Source of the DNA: an uncultured Geobacter sp.
GTDB taxonomy: Bacteria > Desulfobacterota > Desulfuromonadia > Geobacterales > DSM-12255
Direction: 5' to 3'
DNA: 50,387 bases
Assembly (NCBI GenBank): GCA_937871715.1
Contig: CALMOE010000071.1
Span: forward strand, 1-50,387
The translations under genes and the position numbers were made by a program. Of this stretch, positions 30,292 to 38,978 are shown piece after piece (position 1 is the first letter of the stretch; every line of letters begins with the position of its first letter). The notes beneath the pieces were generated by a model that was not told the DNA's origin, did not search any database, and was given only the letters and a program-made list of their open reading frames with translations.

Positions 30292-30627
30292 TCAGGCAGA
30301 TGCGGGGGGAGCGCGGGACGATCTTGGCAGCTGGGCTGCGGGCGGGAAGCTGGCGAGTTCGAGCGCTACGCACGGGACCAGGGTCGCTGGGAGAGAAATG
30401 ACATGCGCCGGCGGGAGGATGGCGGCAAAGGAGTGGTAATCCTTGAGCACCTGCTTGCAGACCTTGATCTGGTTCTGCACGATCGCCCTGGGGCGGGGCT
30501 TGGGCTTGCCGTGGGAAGAAGAGCAGCCGCTCGACCACGGCAACCTCACCCCGAGGGCGACTAGACCCAGGGTGAGCAGGGCAATGACGAAGCCTATACT
30601 CTTTCTGTTGACCAGGGGGAAGAACAA
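30292..30627 (-). CDS. Small hypothetical protein with one membrane segment
   Basis: 111 aa, not recognised. One N-terminal hydrophobic segment (IGFVIALLTLGLVALGVRLP, about 11-30) is followed by a basic, Ser/Pro/Ala-rich region. TTG start at 30627 with GGAG 6 nt upstream, and a good promoter (30663-30692) lies just before it, which is the main support that it is real. It is the first frame after the promoter that reads into the sugar cluster, 131 nt before the ArnC-like gene. It may be an anchored regulator or simply a leader ORF. No other gene is visible in 30161-30836. Confidence 0.4.
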   Translation of the reverse strand: MFFPLVNRKSIGFVIALLTLGLVALGVRLPWSSGCSSSHGKPKPRPRAIVQNQIKVCKQVLKDYHSFAAILPPAHVISLPATLVPCVALELASFPPAAQLPRSSRAPPASA

Positions 30628-30662
30628 GCCTAACTCCAGAACCGTGATACAGATATACGGTT

Positions 30663-30692
30663 AGAATATGTTTATCGCCCACAATTAGTCAA
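30663..30692 (-). promoter_or_regulatory. Candidate promoter of the deoxyaminosugar cluster
   Basis: Minus strand -35 TTGACT (30687-30692), 18-nt spacer, -10 TATTCT (30663-30668). It lies 35 nt upstream of the small hypothetical ORF and reads toward the GT2 gene. It is the only good promoter seen for 23180-30627. Confidence 0.55.
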
Positions 30693-30836
30693 GCAAGTTT
30701 ACGCCGGCCGCGGCCGAAAACGCCCAGCGGGAGCGGGAAGACGTGGGCGGAATAGAGGAGCAGAGGGGAGTTCATGGGATGATGAAATGGGAAAAAGGTC
30801 GTTGCAAGGGGCGGCGACTGATGTTAAAGAGGGTGT

Positions 30837-31781
30837 ATGCGCCGGATCAAGTCCCTCGTCAACCCGATCATCATCCTCATAGTCGTCCAGATCGTCTGGA
30901 TCGGCCTGGTGGTCTTCTGGACCCTCTGGTTCCTCGGCCGGCACGACGAGCTGCGGGAGCTGGCCAGGCAGTACCGGCCGGAGCTGGTCCCGCCGCACAT
31001 CGACTGGAGCGTGCTGACCATCGGCATGGTGCTCCTCGCCACCATGCTCGTCGGGCTGTACGTCATCTTCATCTACTGGCGCAGGGAGGCGCGCCGCTAC
31101 GCGGAGCAGAAGACCTTCATCTCCCAGATCACCCACGAGCTCAAGTCCCCACTGGCCTCGATCCAGCTCCACCTGGAGACCATCCGCCTGCGTCGGCCGC
31201 CGGCGGAGAGACTGGAGCGATTCCTCGACACCATGCTCTCCGACACCGAGCGGCTCAACAACCTGATCAGCAACTTCCTCCTGGCCGCCAAGCTGGAGCA
31301 GCGGATCGGCGACAACCACTTCACCAGCGTCGATCTGAGCCAGTTCGTCGCCGGCTGCGTGGACGACTTCCGCAGGCAGCTGCAGGACGACAGCTCCCTG
31401 ACCACGGAGATTGAGCCGGGGATAAGGGCAGAGATCGAGACAGAGAGTATGCAGATGGTGGTGAGAAACCTCCTGGAGAACGCCTTCCTCTACAGCGCCG
31501 CTTCCCCGGAGGTCCGCCTTAGCCTGAAAAGGAGCGGCAGGCGGTGCCTTCTCACGGTGAGCGACAACGGCCGGGGGATACCGAGGGGGGAGCTGAAGAA
31601 CATATTCCGCATGTTCTACCGGGTGAGGAGCAGCGGCGAAACCATCAAGGGTACGGGACTGGGGCTGTACATAGTCAAGTCGGTGGCCAGGAGACACAAG
31701 GGGAAGGTTACGGTGAGGAGCGATGGACCGGGCAAGGGGAGCAGCTTCAGCGTCATCCTCCCCATAGCTGGCGGTAACTAG
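30837..31781 (+). CDS. Sensor histidine kinase
   Basis: 314 aa. TM1 at about 9-33, a short periplasmic loop of about 28 residues, TM2 at about 60-82. HisKA domain with the phospho-acceptor in FISQITHELKSPLASIQLHL (about residue 100), HATPase domain with N box NLLENAFLYSA, G1 DNGRGIP, F box IFRMFYRV and G2 GTGLGLYIVKS. The small sensor loop suggests it senses membrane or intramembrane stimuli, or a partner protein. Pairs with the response regulator 9 nt downstream. Transcribed away from the sugar cluster, whose control by this pair is only a hypothesis. AGAGG precedes the ATG. Confidence 0.94.
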   Translation: MRRIKSLVNPIIILIVVQIVWIGLVVFWTLWFLGRHDELRELARQYRPELVPPHIDWSVLTIGMVLLATMLVGLYVIFIYWRREARRYAEQKTFISQITHELKSPLASIQLHLETIRLRRPPAERLERFLDTMLSDTERLNNLISNFLLAAKLEQRIGDNHFTSVDLSQFVAGCVDDFRRQLQDDSSLTTEIEPGIRAEIETESMQMVVRNLLENAFLYSAASPEVRLSLKRSGRRCLLTVSDNGRGIPRGELKNIFRMFYRVRSSGETIKGTGLGLYIVKSVARRHKGKVTVRSDGPGKGSSFSVILPIAGGN

Positions 31782-31790
31782 GGAGGCACC

Positions 31791-32487
<697 letters not shown>

Positions 32488-32492
<5 letters not shown>

Positions 32493-32593
32493 ACAGTAAA
32501 CAGTGGGTAGTAAGTAGTGAACGGCAATGGGCCGGGAGCTGACAGCTCCCGGCCCATTCTCACTTCTCACTTCTCACTTCTCACTTCTCACTG
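32488..32593. repeat. Intergenic heptad-repeat element, copy 3, with central hairpin
   Basis: Left arm of five units AGTGAAC/AGTAAAC/AGTGGGT/AGTAAGT/AGTGAAC (32488-32522); centre a perfect hairpin; right arm of five identical units TTCTCAC (32557-32591). The arms are in opposite orientation. The first left unit overlaps the response-regulator stop. This is the clearest copy of the family in the window. Confidence 0.8.
32526..32558. terminator. Bidirectional terminator inside heptad element
   Basis: Perfect 15-bp stem (32526-32540 with 32544-32558) around a 3-nt loop, between the convergent response regulator and metK genes. No long T-run, but the position and stem strength support termination in both directions. 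Confidence 0.7.
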
Positions 32594-32595
32594 CC

Positions 32596-33765
32596 TTACA
32601 CCCCTGCACGCTCCCGCAGTGCGTCGACCTTGTCGGTCCGCTCCCAGGTGAACTCGGGGAGCTCGCGGCCGAAGTGGCCATAGGCCGCGGTCTTCCTGTA
32701 GATCGGGCGTAGCAGGTCGAGCTGCTCGATGATCGCCCTGGGGCGGAGGTCAAAGACCTCGCGGGCGACCTGGGAGAGCTTTGCCTCGTCGATCTTGCCA
32801 GTGCCGAAGGTGTTGACCATCACCGAGACGGGCTCGGCAACGCCGATGGCGTAGGCCACCTGCACCTCGCACTTGTCGCACAGGCCGGCTGCCACCAGGT
32901 TCTTGGCCACATAGCGCCCCATGTAGGCAGCGGAACGGTCCACCTTGGAGGGGTCCTTGCCGGAGAAGGCACCGCCACCGTGCCTGCCGGCGCCGCCGTA
33001 GGTGTCGACGATGATCTTGCGGCCGGTGAGGCCGCAGTCCCCCATGGGGCCGCCGACCACGAACCTGCCGGTTGGGTTGACGAAGATGCGGGTGTTGTTG
33101 TCCATCAGGTGGGCCGGGATGACCTTCTTGATGACCAGCTCGACTATCCCCTCGCGGATGGCGTCGTAGGTCACCTCAGGTGAGTGCTGGGAGGAGATGA
33201 CCACCGTGTCCACATAGACCGGCCTGTCGTCCTCGTAGCGGACCGAGACCTGGGACTTGGAGTCGGGACGGAGGAAGTTGAGAACCCCGCTCTTGCGCTC
33301 CTGGGAGAGCTTCTCCACCAGCTGGTGGGCAAGGAGGATCGGCATGGGCATCAGCTGCTCGGTCTCGCGGCAGGCGTAGCCAAACATGATCCCCTGGTCA
33401 CCGGCACCCTGGTCCTTGAACATCCCCTCCCCTTCGGTAACCCCCATGGAGATGTCCGGGGACTGCTTGTCGATGGAGGTGAGGATGGCGCAGGTCTCCC
33501 AGTCGAACCCCATGGCCGAGTCGTTATAGCCAATTTCCCTGATGGTCTCCCTGGCGATCTTGGGGTAGTCGATGACTGCAGAAGTGGTGATCTCGCCGGC
33601 AATGACCGCCATGCCGGTGGTTACCATGGTCTCGCAGGCGACCCTGGACCTGGGGTCCTGGGTCAGGATGGCGTCGAGCACGGCATCGGATATCTGGTCG
33701 GCAACCTTGTCGGGGTGACCCTCGGAGACCGACTCGGAACTGAAGATGTAATTTTTCCTGTCCAT
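32596..33765 (-). CDS. metK: S-adenosylmethionine synthetase
   Basis: Makes SAM from methionine and ATP. 389 aa, normal length. Motifs [20 protein letters not shown] near the N-terminus, [12 protein letters not shown], and [19 protein letters not shown]. Start ATG at 33765 with GGAGG 7 nt upstream. Has its own promoter (33823-33852). With ahcY and the SahR-like regulator it completes two main steps of the SAM cycle in this window. I found no clear SahR palindrome or SAM riboswitch in the leader. Confidence 0.98.
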   Translation of the reverse strand: MDRKNYIFSSESVSEGHPDKVADQISDAVLDAILTQDPRSRVACETMVTTGMAVIAGEITTSAVIDYPKIARETIREIGYNDSAMGFDWETCAILTSIDKQSPDISMGVTEGEGMFKDQGAGDQGIMFGYACRETEQLMPMPILLAHQLVEKLSQERKSGVLNFLRPDSKSQVSVRYEDDRPVYVDTVVISSQHSPEVTYDAIREGIVELVIKKVIPAHLMDNNTRIFVNPTGRFVVGGPMGDCGLTGRKIIVDTYGGAGRHGGGAFSGKDPSKVDRSAAYMGRYVAKNLVAAGLCDKCEVQVAYAIGVAEPVSVMVNTFGTGKIDEAKLSQVAREVFDLRPRAIIEQLDLLRPIYRKTAAYGHFGRELPEFTWERTDKVDALRERAGV

Positions 33766-33822
33766 CAAGAAACCTCCGTCAACTGCCTAACTGCTGAATT
33801 GGGAATTAAATAAAGACTGATA

Positions 33823-33852
33823 TTTATAGCTTCGCAGGGCGGACATTGTCAA
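33823..33852 (-). promoter_or_regulatory. Sigma-70 promoter of metK
   Basis: Minus strand -35 TTGACA (33847-33852), 18-nt spacer, -10 TATAAA (33823-33828), about 58 nt upstream of the metK start. The -35 box lies immediately after a terminator-like hairpin. Confidence 0.7.
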
Positions 33853-33854
33853 GC

Positions 33855-33896
33855 CAAAAGCCCCTGCCTGGATTGACATCCAGGCGCTGCGGGGCT
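33855..33896 (-). terminator. Probable terminator reading leftward, upstream of metK
   Basis: On the minus strand AGCCCC ... GCCTGGAT-gtca-ATCCAGGC ... GGGGCT forms a long stem with an internal bulge, followed by TTTT. The nearest minus-strand gene upstream is ptsI, which ends at 34233, beyond the opposite-strand DUF503 gene. The hairpin would then end a transcript that runs antisense across DUF503. Confidence 0.6.
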
Positions 33897-33934
33897 ATAG
33901 GTACGCTGGGAAAGACACAATGGGGAGGGTTGTG

Positions 33935-34216
33935 ATGCACGTCTATTCGGCAATGTTCGAGCTGCGCCTGCCGTGCAGGTCGCTGAAGGGGAAGCGTGGT
34001 ATCGTCAAGAGCATCCTGGCAAGGGCGAGACAGCGCTTCAACCTGGCAGCCGCAGAGGTGGGGATGGCGGACAACCCAGAGAGAGCCCTGCTCGGTTTCT
34101 CCACCGTCAGCGGCAGTCGCATGCTTGCACGCCGTCAGTTGGAGGAGCTGGAGGAGTGGCTGGTTGAGGAGCGGCCGGACCTGGAGATAGTCGCTGCCGA
34201 GATTGAGGAGCGCTGA
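33935..34216 (+). CDS. DUF503 (YlxP-like) small protein
   Basis: 93 aa. The family N-terminus MHVYSAMFELRLP is followed by the conserved SLKGKRGIVKSIL segment and GFSTVSGSRMLARRQLEELE. DUF503/YlxP proteins are often encoded next to translation genes and may bind ribosomes or help ribosome assembly; function is not established. Start ATG 33935 has GGGGAGG 6 nt upstream; the ATG five codons earlier lacks a site. It is a lone plus-strand gene between minus-strand ptsI and metK, ending 16 nt from the ptsI stop. Confidence 0.85.
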   Translation: MHVYSAMFELRLPCRSLKGKRGIVKSILARARQRFNLAAAEVGMADNPERALLGFSTVSGSRMLARRQLEELEEWLVEERPDLEIVAAEIEER

Positions 34217-34232
34217 AGCCGGGAGTTTGGCC

Positions 34233-35969
34233 TCAGTCGATGCTGTCCGAATAGTGGGCTGAGATCTCACCGCGCAGGAAGGAGTCTACCTGTCCCGCAG
34301 TGGGGAGCTGCAATGCCCTGGCAACCAGCTCCTTCGCCTCGGCGAGGGAGCAGCGGCGCAGGATCTGCTTCACCCGGGGGATTGAGGGTGGTGACATGGA
34401 GAGTTCGTCGAAGCCAAGCCCGAGGAGGATGGGGAGGCAGGACGGGTCACCGGCCATCTCCCCGCAGATGCAGGCATCTATGCCGGCAGCATGGGCTGCA
34501 TCCACCACCTGCCTGAGGGAGCGGAGGATCGCCGGGTGGAGCGGCTCGTATAGATGGGAGAGGTGCTCGTTGGTCCTGTCGATGGCCAGGGTGTACTGGA
34601 TCAGGTCATTGGTGCCGACGCTGAAGAAATCCACCTCTCCGGCAAGGAGGTCGGCGGTCAACACAGCCGAAGGGATCTCGATCATGATCCCCAGCTTGAT
34701 CTTCTCGTCGAACGGCACCCCCCCGGCGCGCAGCTCCTCCTTGACCTCTGCCACAAGCCGCTTGACAGCGCGAATCTCGGCAACCCCGGAAATCATCGGG
34801 AAGAACATGCGCACCTGGCCGAAGGCGCTGGCGCGGAGGATGGCACGCAGCTGGGGACGGAAGGTCTCCTCGTTCCTCAGGGAGAGGCGTATGGCCCTGA
34901 GCCCCAGGGCAGGGTTGAGCTCGTCGTCAAGGTTCAGGTCCGGGACGAACTTGTCCCCACCAACGTCCAGGGTGCGGATGCTCACCGGATGGGGGGCCAT
35001 GGCCCTCACCATGGAGAGGTAGGCCGCGAACTGCTCCTCCTCGCCGGGGAGCTCGCCCCGGTTCATGAAGAGCATCTCGGTGCGGAAGAGCCCGACCCCT
35101 TCACCGCCATGCCCCTTGAGGGAAGGGACCTCCTCGACGAACTCCACGTTCCCTTTAAGGGCTATGCGATGGCCGTCGACGGTCTCCGCAGGCAGATCCC
35201 TTAGCTTGGCCAGCTCCCGCTCGCAGTATTCGTAATACTGCTTGCGCCCCAGGTATTCGCGGAAAGTGGCATCATCGGGATTGACCACCACCGCGCCGCT
35301 GGCTCCGTCGATAATGATCCGGTCGCCACTTTTCAGAGTCGAGGTGGCGGTCTCAAGGCCGACAATCGCGGGGATCTCCATGGCCCGGGCCAGTATGGCC
35401 GAGTGGGACGTCTTCCCCCCCAGGTCGGTGACAAAACCGATGACCCTGTTCTTGTCGATCTGCAAAACATCAGCCGGTGAGAGGTCGTGGGCGATGACGA
35501 TGACCTTGCCTTCCACCTCCTGCAGAGGCTCCTGGGTCACGCCGACAAGGTGGCGGAGAATCCTCTCCCCAACGATCTCCACGTCGCTGGCCCGTTCCCG
35601 CAGGTATTCGTCCTCGATGGCCTCGAAAAACTGGCGATACCTCACCAGGGTCCTCTTCAGCGCCCCCTCGGCGTTGATGCACGCCGATTCGATGCAGGCA
35701 ACCGTCTGGCCGGAGAGCATGTCGTCGTCAAGGATCATCAGGTGGGTATCGAGGACGTAGAGGTGCTCCGGCCCGCGCTCGGCCTCCAGCTGGGACTTTA
35801 TCAGGCGAAGATCATCCCGGACACTCCCCACCGCCTGGATGAATCGTTCCACCTCGGCATCCACATCCCCGGGAGGAACGGGGTGCTCCACGACCGCCAC
35901 CCTGCTGCGATCGGTCACCCTGGCCATACCGATGGCGATTCCGGGAGAAGCCGCAATCCCCTGCAGCAT
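34233..35969 (-). CDS. ptsI: PTS enzyme I (phosphoenolpyruvate-protein phosphotransferase)
   Basis: Transfers phosphate from PEP to HPr. 578 aa. Phospho-His motif GGKTSHSAILARAMEIPAIV (about residue 190), PEP-binding LFRTEMLFMNR and the C-terminal DFFSVGTNDLIQYTLAIDR, with catalytic Cys in IDACICGEMAGDP. Start ATG at 35969, 7 nt after the ptsH stop, with GAGGAG 10 nt upstream; an in-frame ATG at 35996 is inside ptsH. Last gene of the operon. No sugar permease gene is nearby, which suggests a regulatory PTS. Confidence 0.96.
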   Translation of the reverse strand: MLQGIAASPGIAIGMARVTDRSRVAVVEHPVPPGDVDAEVERFIQAVGSVRDDLRLIKSQLEAERGPEHLYVLDTHLMILDDDMLSGQTVACIESACINAEGALKRTLVRYRQFFEAIEDEYLRERASDVEIVGERILRHLVGVTQEPLQEVEGKVIVIAHDLSPADVLQIDKNRVIGFVTDLGGKTSHSAILARAMEIPAIVGLETATSTLKSGDRIIIDGASGAVVVNPDDATFREYLGRKQYYEYCERELAKLRDLPAETVDGHRIALKGNVEFVEEVPSLKGHGGEGVGLFRTEMLFMNRGELPGEEEQFAAYLSMVRAMAPHPVSIRTLDVGGDKFVPDLNLDDELNPALGLRAIRLSLRNEETFRPQLRAILRASAFGQVRMFFPMISGVAEIRAVKRLVAEVKEELRAGGVPFDEKIKLGIMIEIPSAVLTADLLAGEVDFFSVGTNDLIQYTLAIDRTNEHLSHLYEPLHPAILRSLRQVVDAAHAAGIDACICGEMAGDPSCLPILLGLGFDELSMSPPSIPRVKQILRRCSLAEAKELVARALQLPTAGQVDSFLRGEISAHYSDSID

Positions 35970-35976
35970 CAGGTTT

Positions 35977-36243
35977 TCACTCCTCGCCGAAGCCATTCTC
36001 GATAAGCTCTCCCAGGGTGCGGAACGCCTCTTCCTCATCCCCCCCGGCAACCTTCAGGCCGATTACGGTCCCCTTTGCTGCGGCGAGCATCATGATCCCC
36101 ATGATGCTCTTGCCGTTAACCTCGATACCTTCCCGGACAACCTTTATGTCCGACTTGAACTGGCTGGCAGTCTTGACGAACAGTGCCGAAGCCCTGGCAT
36201 GCAAGCCGAGTTTGTTGACAATGGTAAACTGCTGCTCAAGCAT
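35977..36243 (-). CDS. ptsH: Phosphocarrier protein HPr
   Basis: 88 aa. Phospho-His in NKLGLHARASALF (about residue 16) and regulatory Ser in NGKSIMGIMMLAA (about residue 47), the site used by HPr kinase, whose gene is three genes upstream. Between the EIIA-Man gene and ptsI in one operon. Passes phosphate from enzyme I to the EIIA protein(s). Confidence 0.96.
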   Translation of the reverse strand: MLEQQFTIVNKLGLHARASALFVKTASQFKSDIKVVREGIEVNGKSIMGIMMLAAAKGTVIGLKVAGGDEEEAFRTLGELIENGFGEE

Positions 36244-36266
36244 GATATTTCAACTCCTTGAAGACT

Positions 36267-36662
36267 CTACTTTTTCAGGTAGTCGCCGGCCACCGCAACC
36301 CCGTCACGGCCGCAATCCCTTATCTCAGCAGCCAACTCGGCCACCTGGTAGCGGCTGCGGTCCGAGGCGAACTTGATCAGCATGGGGAGGTTTACCCCGG
36401 TGAGCACCTCCACCCTGTTCTCTTCAAGGAAGGAGAGGCTCATGTTGGAAGGGGTGCCGCCGAACATGTCCGTCATGATGATTATGCCGCCAGTGGATAC
36501 CGACTTGATGGCTGTGGCCAGGGAGTTGCGGATGACGTCGACCGAATCATCCGGCCTGATCTCCACGGCAACCGCAGCATCAATCGGTCCGACTATCATC
36601 TCCGCAGCGTTGATCAGCTCTGCGGCAAGCTTGCCATGGGCAACTACGACTAGTCCTATCAT
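36267..36662 (-). CDS. PTS EIIA component, mannose/fructose (ManX) family
   Basis: 131 aa, a complete single EIIA-Man domain. N-terminus MIGLVVVAHGKLAAELINAA with phospho-His at residue 9, and TDMFGGTPSNMSLSFL, the family's conserved middle motif. The IIB, IIC and IID subunits that would make a transporter are absent, so it is likely a phosphorylation-state sensor. It sits 3 nt after rapZ, a common arrangement in deltaproteobacteria, which hints at a role with RapZ. Confidence 0.92.
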   Translation of the reverse strand: MIGLVVVAHGKLAAELINAAEMIVGPIDAAVAVEIRPDDSVDVIRNSLATAIKSVSTGGIIIMTDMFGGTPSNMSLSFLEENRVEVLTGVNLPMLIKFASDRSRYQVAELAAEIRDCGRDGVAVAGDYLKK

Positions 36663-36665
36663 AAT

Positions 36666-37544
36666 TCAACTCTTCTCCATGTCCCGATGTGTGACCTTGA
36701 GGGAAAGTTTCTTGCTGGCAAAAAACTCCTTCAAGACTTCGATGATTACCACCGAACGGTGGCGGCCGCCGGTACAGCCGACGGAAATAGTGAGGTACGA
36801 CTTCCCCTCCCGCTGGTAACGGGGGATGAGGAAGTCGACAAACCAGAGGAAGCGGTCGAGAAACTCGCTGGTGTCGGTCTGGCCGAGGACGAACTCCCGC
36901 ACCCCTTCATCCAGGCCGGAAAAAGGCTTCAGCTCCAGCACGAAATGTGGGTTGGGGAGGAAGCGCACGTCCATCACCAGGTCGGAGTCTACCGGCACGC
37001 CGTAGCGGAAACCGAAGGACTGCAGGTGCAGATTGAAAAGCCTCGGGGCGCTCTCGCCACAGACCATGGCGACGATCAGCTCTTTGAGTTGGTGGGTATT
37101 CAGCTCCGAGGTGTCGATGATGTGGGTTGAGCTTCTCTGCAGATCGACGAGCTGCTCCCGCTCGTACCTGATCGCGTCCAGCACCGAGCCGCCGATCAGT
37201 GCGGGGTGGCGGCGACGGGTCTCGGAAAAGCGCCTGATCAGCACGTTGTCGCTGGATTCGAGAAAGAGTATCTCCACCCTGTGGCCGGCATCGCGCAGCT
37301 CCTGGAAGACCCTCTCGTGCCCCTTGAAGAAGTCCCTGGCACGAATGTCGATGACTATGGCCACATTCCTGATCCGCTCCGACGACTTTTCCACCAGGTC
37401 GATGAACACCTGCAGCAGGGTCAGGGGGAGATTGTCGAGGCAGAAAAAGTCCTCATCCTCCAAGGCGCGGATGGCCGTCGACTTGCCGGAGCCGGAGAGG
37501 CCGGTTATGACGCAGATCCGCAGCTTACTCAACCTCGTCACCAA
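36666..37544 (-). CDS. rapZ: RNase adapter protein RapZ (nucleotide-binding)
   Basis: 292 aa. Walker A GLSGSGKSTAIRALED (about 15-30), DIRARDFF, and the C-terminal GCTGGRHRSVVI motif. In E. coli RapZ guides RNase E to a small RNA that controls glucosamine-6-phosphate synthase and binds GlcN6P; the role in this lineage is not known. Start: TTG at 37544 with GGAGG 9 nt upstream, overlapping the end of hprK by 20 nt; GTG 37541 is an alternative. The rapZ-EIIA-ptsH-ptsI order is conserved. Confidence 0.95.
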   Translation of the reverse strand: MVTRLSKLRICVITGLSGSGKSTAIRALEDEDFFCLDNLPLTLLQVFIDLVEKSSERIRNVAIVIDIRARDFFKGHERVFQELRDAGHRVEILFLESSDNVLIRRFSETRRRHPALIGGSVLDAIRYEREQLVDLQRSSTHIIDTSELNTHQLKELIVAMVCGESAPRLFNLHLQSFGFRYGVPVDSDLVMDVRFLPNPHFVLELKPFSGLDEGVREFVLGQTDTSEFLDRFLWFVDFLIPRYQREGKSYLTISVGCTGGRHRSVVIIEVLKEFFASKKLSLKVTHRDMEKS

Positions 37545-38484
37545 TCGGCCTGACCTCCAGGCGGGACATGAGCTTCTCGTGGAACTCCCTGGCTGAGTGA
37601 TACCCCATCCCCTTGAGGAGGAAGTTGCGCGCCGCCACCTCGATGATGGAGGTCAAGTTCCTCCCCGGTCGAACCGGGATGCTGATGTGGGGGAGATCGA
37701 CCCCGAGGATGGTATAAACCCGGTCGTCGATACCCAGACGGTCGTACTCATGCTCCGGATCCCACTCCACCAGCTCCAGGACCATGTCGATGATCTTCTT
37801 CTCCCTGATGGAGGATACGCCGTACAGGTCCTTGATGTTGATTATCCCCAGGCCGCGGATCTCCATGTGGTACTGGATCGTTTCACCTGCCTGCCCCACT
37901 AGGGATGCGGGCATCTTCTTCTTGATCAAGATGATGTCGTCACCCACCAGGCGGTGACCGCGAATCACCAGGTCCAGGGCGCATTCGCTCTTGCCGATGC
38001 CGCTCTTCCCCAAAAGGAGCACGCCGACGCCGAGAACGTCCACCAGCACCCCATGGATATGGGTTGTGGGGAGAAGCTTCTCCTCCAGGTACTTGGTGAT
38101 CAGGGAGATGAATATGGATGACTGCAGGGGGGTGACCAGCACCGGTATGCCGGCCCTGTCGGCCTCCTCCAGAAGGAAATCTGGGGGCTGGAGCCCCTTG
38201 GTGATGATCAGGCAGGAGAGGGGGAAGGAGAAGAAGCGGGCTACGTCCGCGGCTGCCTGCTCCACGGGCTTCTGCCTGAGGTAGGATATCTCCGTGTTCC
38301 CCAGCACCTGCAGCCTGTCGGGATGAAGGTGCTCAGTATAGCCGGTCAGGGCCAGGCCGGGCTTCTGGATACGGGAGCTGTAGAGTCTGTGGGAGAGGCC
38401 GCCCTCCCCGGCAAAAAGGGTGAGATCCAGGCCGTACTCCTTGTCGGCGAGGAGATCATGAATGGTGAGACAGATCGTGTTCAA
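37525..38484 (-). CDS. hprK: HPr kinase/phosphorylase
   Basis: 319 aa. Phosphorylates or dephosphorylates the regulatory Ser of HPr. N-terminal domain at about 1-130; Walker A GKSGIGKSECALDLVIRGHRLVGDD at about 155; signature MEIRGLGIINIKDLYG at about 205. In Gram-negatives with an incomplete PTS it couples metabolic state to regulation. The start overlaps the ptsN stop by 4 nt, so coupled. Confidence 0.96.
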   Translation of the reverse strand: MNTICLTIHDLLADKEYGLDLTLFAGEGGLSHRLYSSRIQKPGLALTGYTEHLHPDRLQVLGNTEISYLRQKPVEQAAADVARFFSFPLSCLIITKGLQPPDFLLEEADRAGIPVLVTPLQSSIFISLITKYLEEKLLPTTHIHGVLVDVLGVGVLLLGKSGIGKSECALDLVIRGHRLVGDDIILIKKKMPASLVGQAGETIQYHMEIRGLGIINIKDLYGVSSIREKKIIDMVLELVEWDPEHEYDRLGIDDRVYTILGVDLPHISIPVRPGRNLTSIIEVAARNFLLKGMGYHSAREFHEKLMSRLEVRPIGDEVE

Positions 38485-38939
38485 CAGCGTCTCTCCTGTT
38501 CGGCGATCACGGCGTGAATGGCAGGGGCGTCCGCTGCCTCGAGCAGAGCCTTGCGCACCGACGGCTCCTTGAGAAGACGGGATATTCTCGCCAGCATCCG
38601 CAGGTGGGTATCCACAGCGGTTTCGGAGGCGAGCATGAGAAAGAAGAGATGGGCCTTGCGGGCATCAAGGGAGTTGAAATCAACCCCCTTGATGCTCCGC
38701 CCGAAAACCAGCACCGGTTCCGGCCGAAAACCGCGCAGCTTGCCGTGGGGGATGGCCACGCCGTCACCTATGCCGGTGCTGCCGAGCTGCTCCCGCTCGC
38801 GCAGGATCCTGACTATTTCGGACTGATCAAGCTCCGGATAGCGTGCCACCACGTTGGCGGAGAGCTCGACCAGCACCTCGTCCCTGGTCACAGCGGCAAG
38901 CACGGGAATTATTGCCTCAACCGGCAGATCCAGTTGCAT
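38481..38939 (-). CDS. ptsN: Nitrogen-regulatory PTS EIIA (EIIA-Ntr)
   Basis: 152 aa. Fructose/mannitol-type EIIA fold with phospho-His in GVAIPHGKLRGF (about residue 66) and SLDARKAHLFFLMLASE. PtsN controls potassium transport and kinases according to its phosphorylation state in other bacteria; the targets here are unknown. Located between hpf and hprK, downstream of rpoN, the usual rpoN-cluster position. Confidence 0.95.
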   Translation of the reverse strand: MQLDLPVEAIIPVLAAVTRDEVLVELSANVVARYPELDQSEIVRILREREQLGSTGIGDGVAIPHGKLRGFRPEPVLVFGRSIKGVDFNSLDARKAHLFFLMLASETAVDTHLRMLARISRLLKEPSVRKALLEAADAPAIHAVIAEQERRC

Positions 38940-38978
38940 TAATCCATCTCCAGCGGGCAGCCGGCCAACAGCGGCAGG

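Noticed and set aside
30239-30682. Alternative 147-codon minus-strand frame upstream of the GT2 gene
   Set aside because: It overlaps the better-supported 111-aa frame in another phase, starts upstream of the expected transcript start and shows no hydrophobic or family pattern.
33766-33846. SAM riboswitch or SahR site before metK
   Set aside because: The leader after the promoter is under 60 nt, too short for a SAM-I type element, and only a half-match to the SahR palindrome (around TGATATTTAT) is present.
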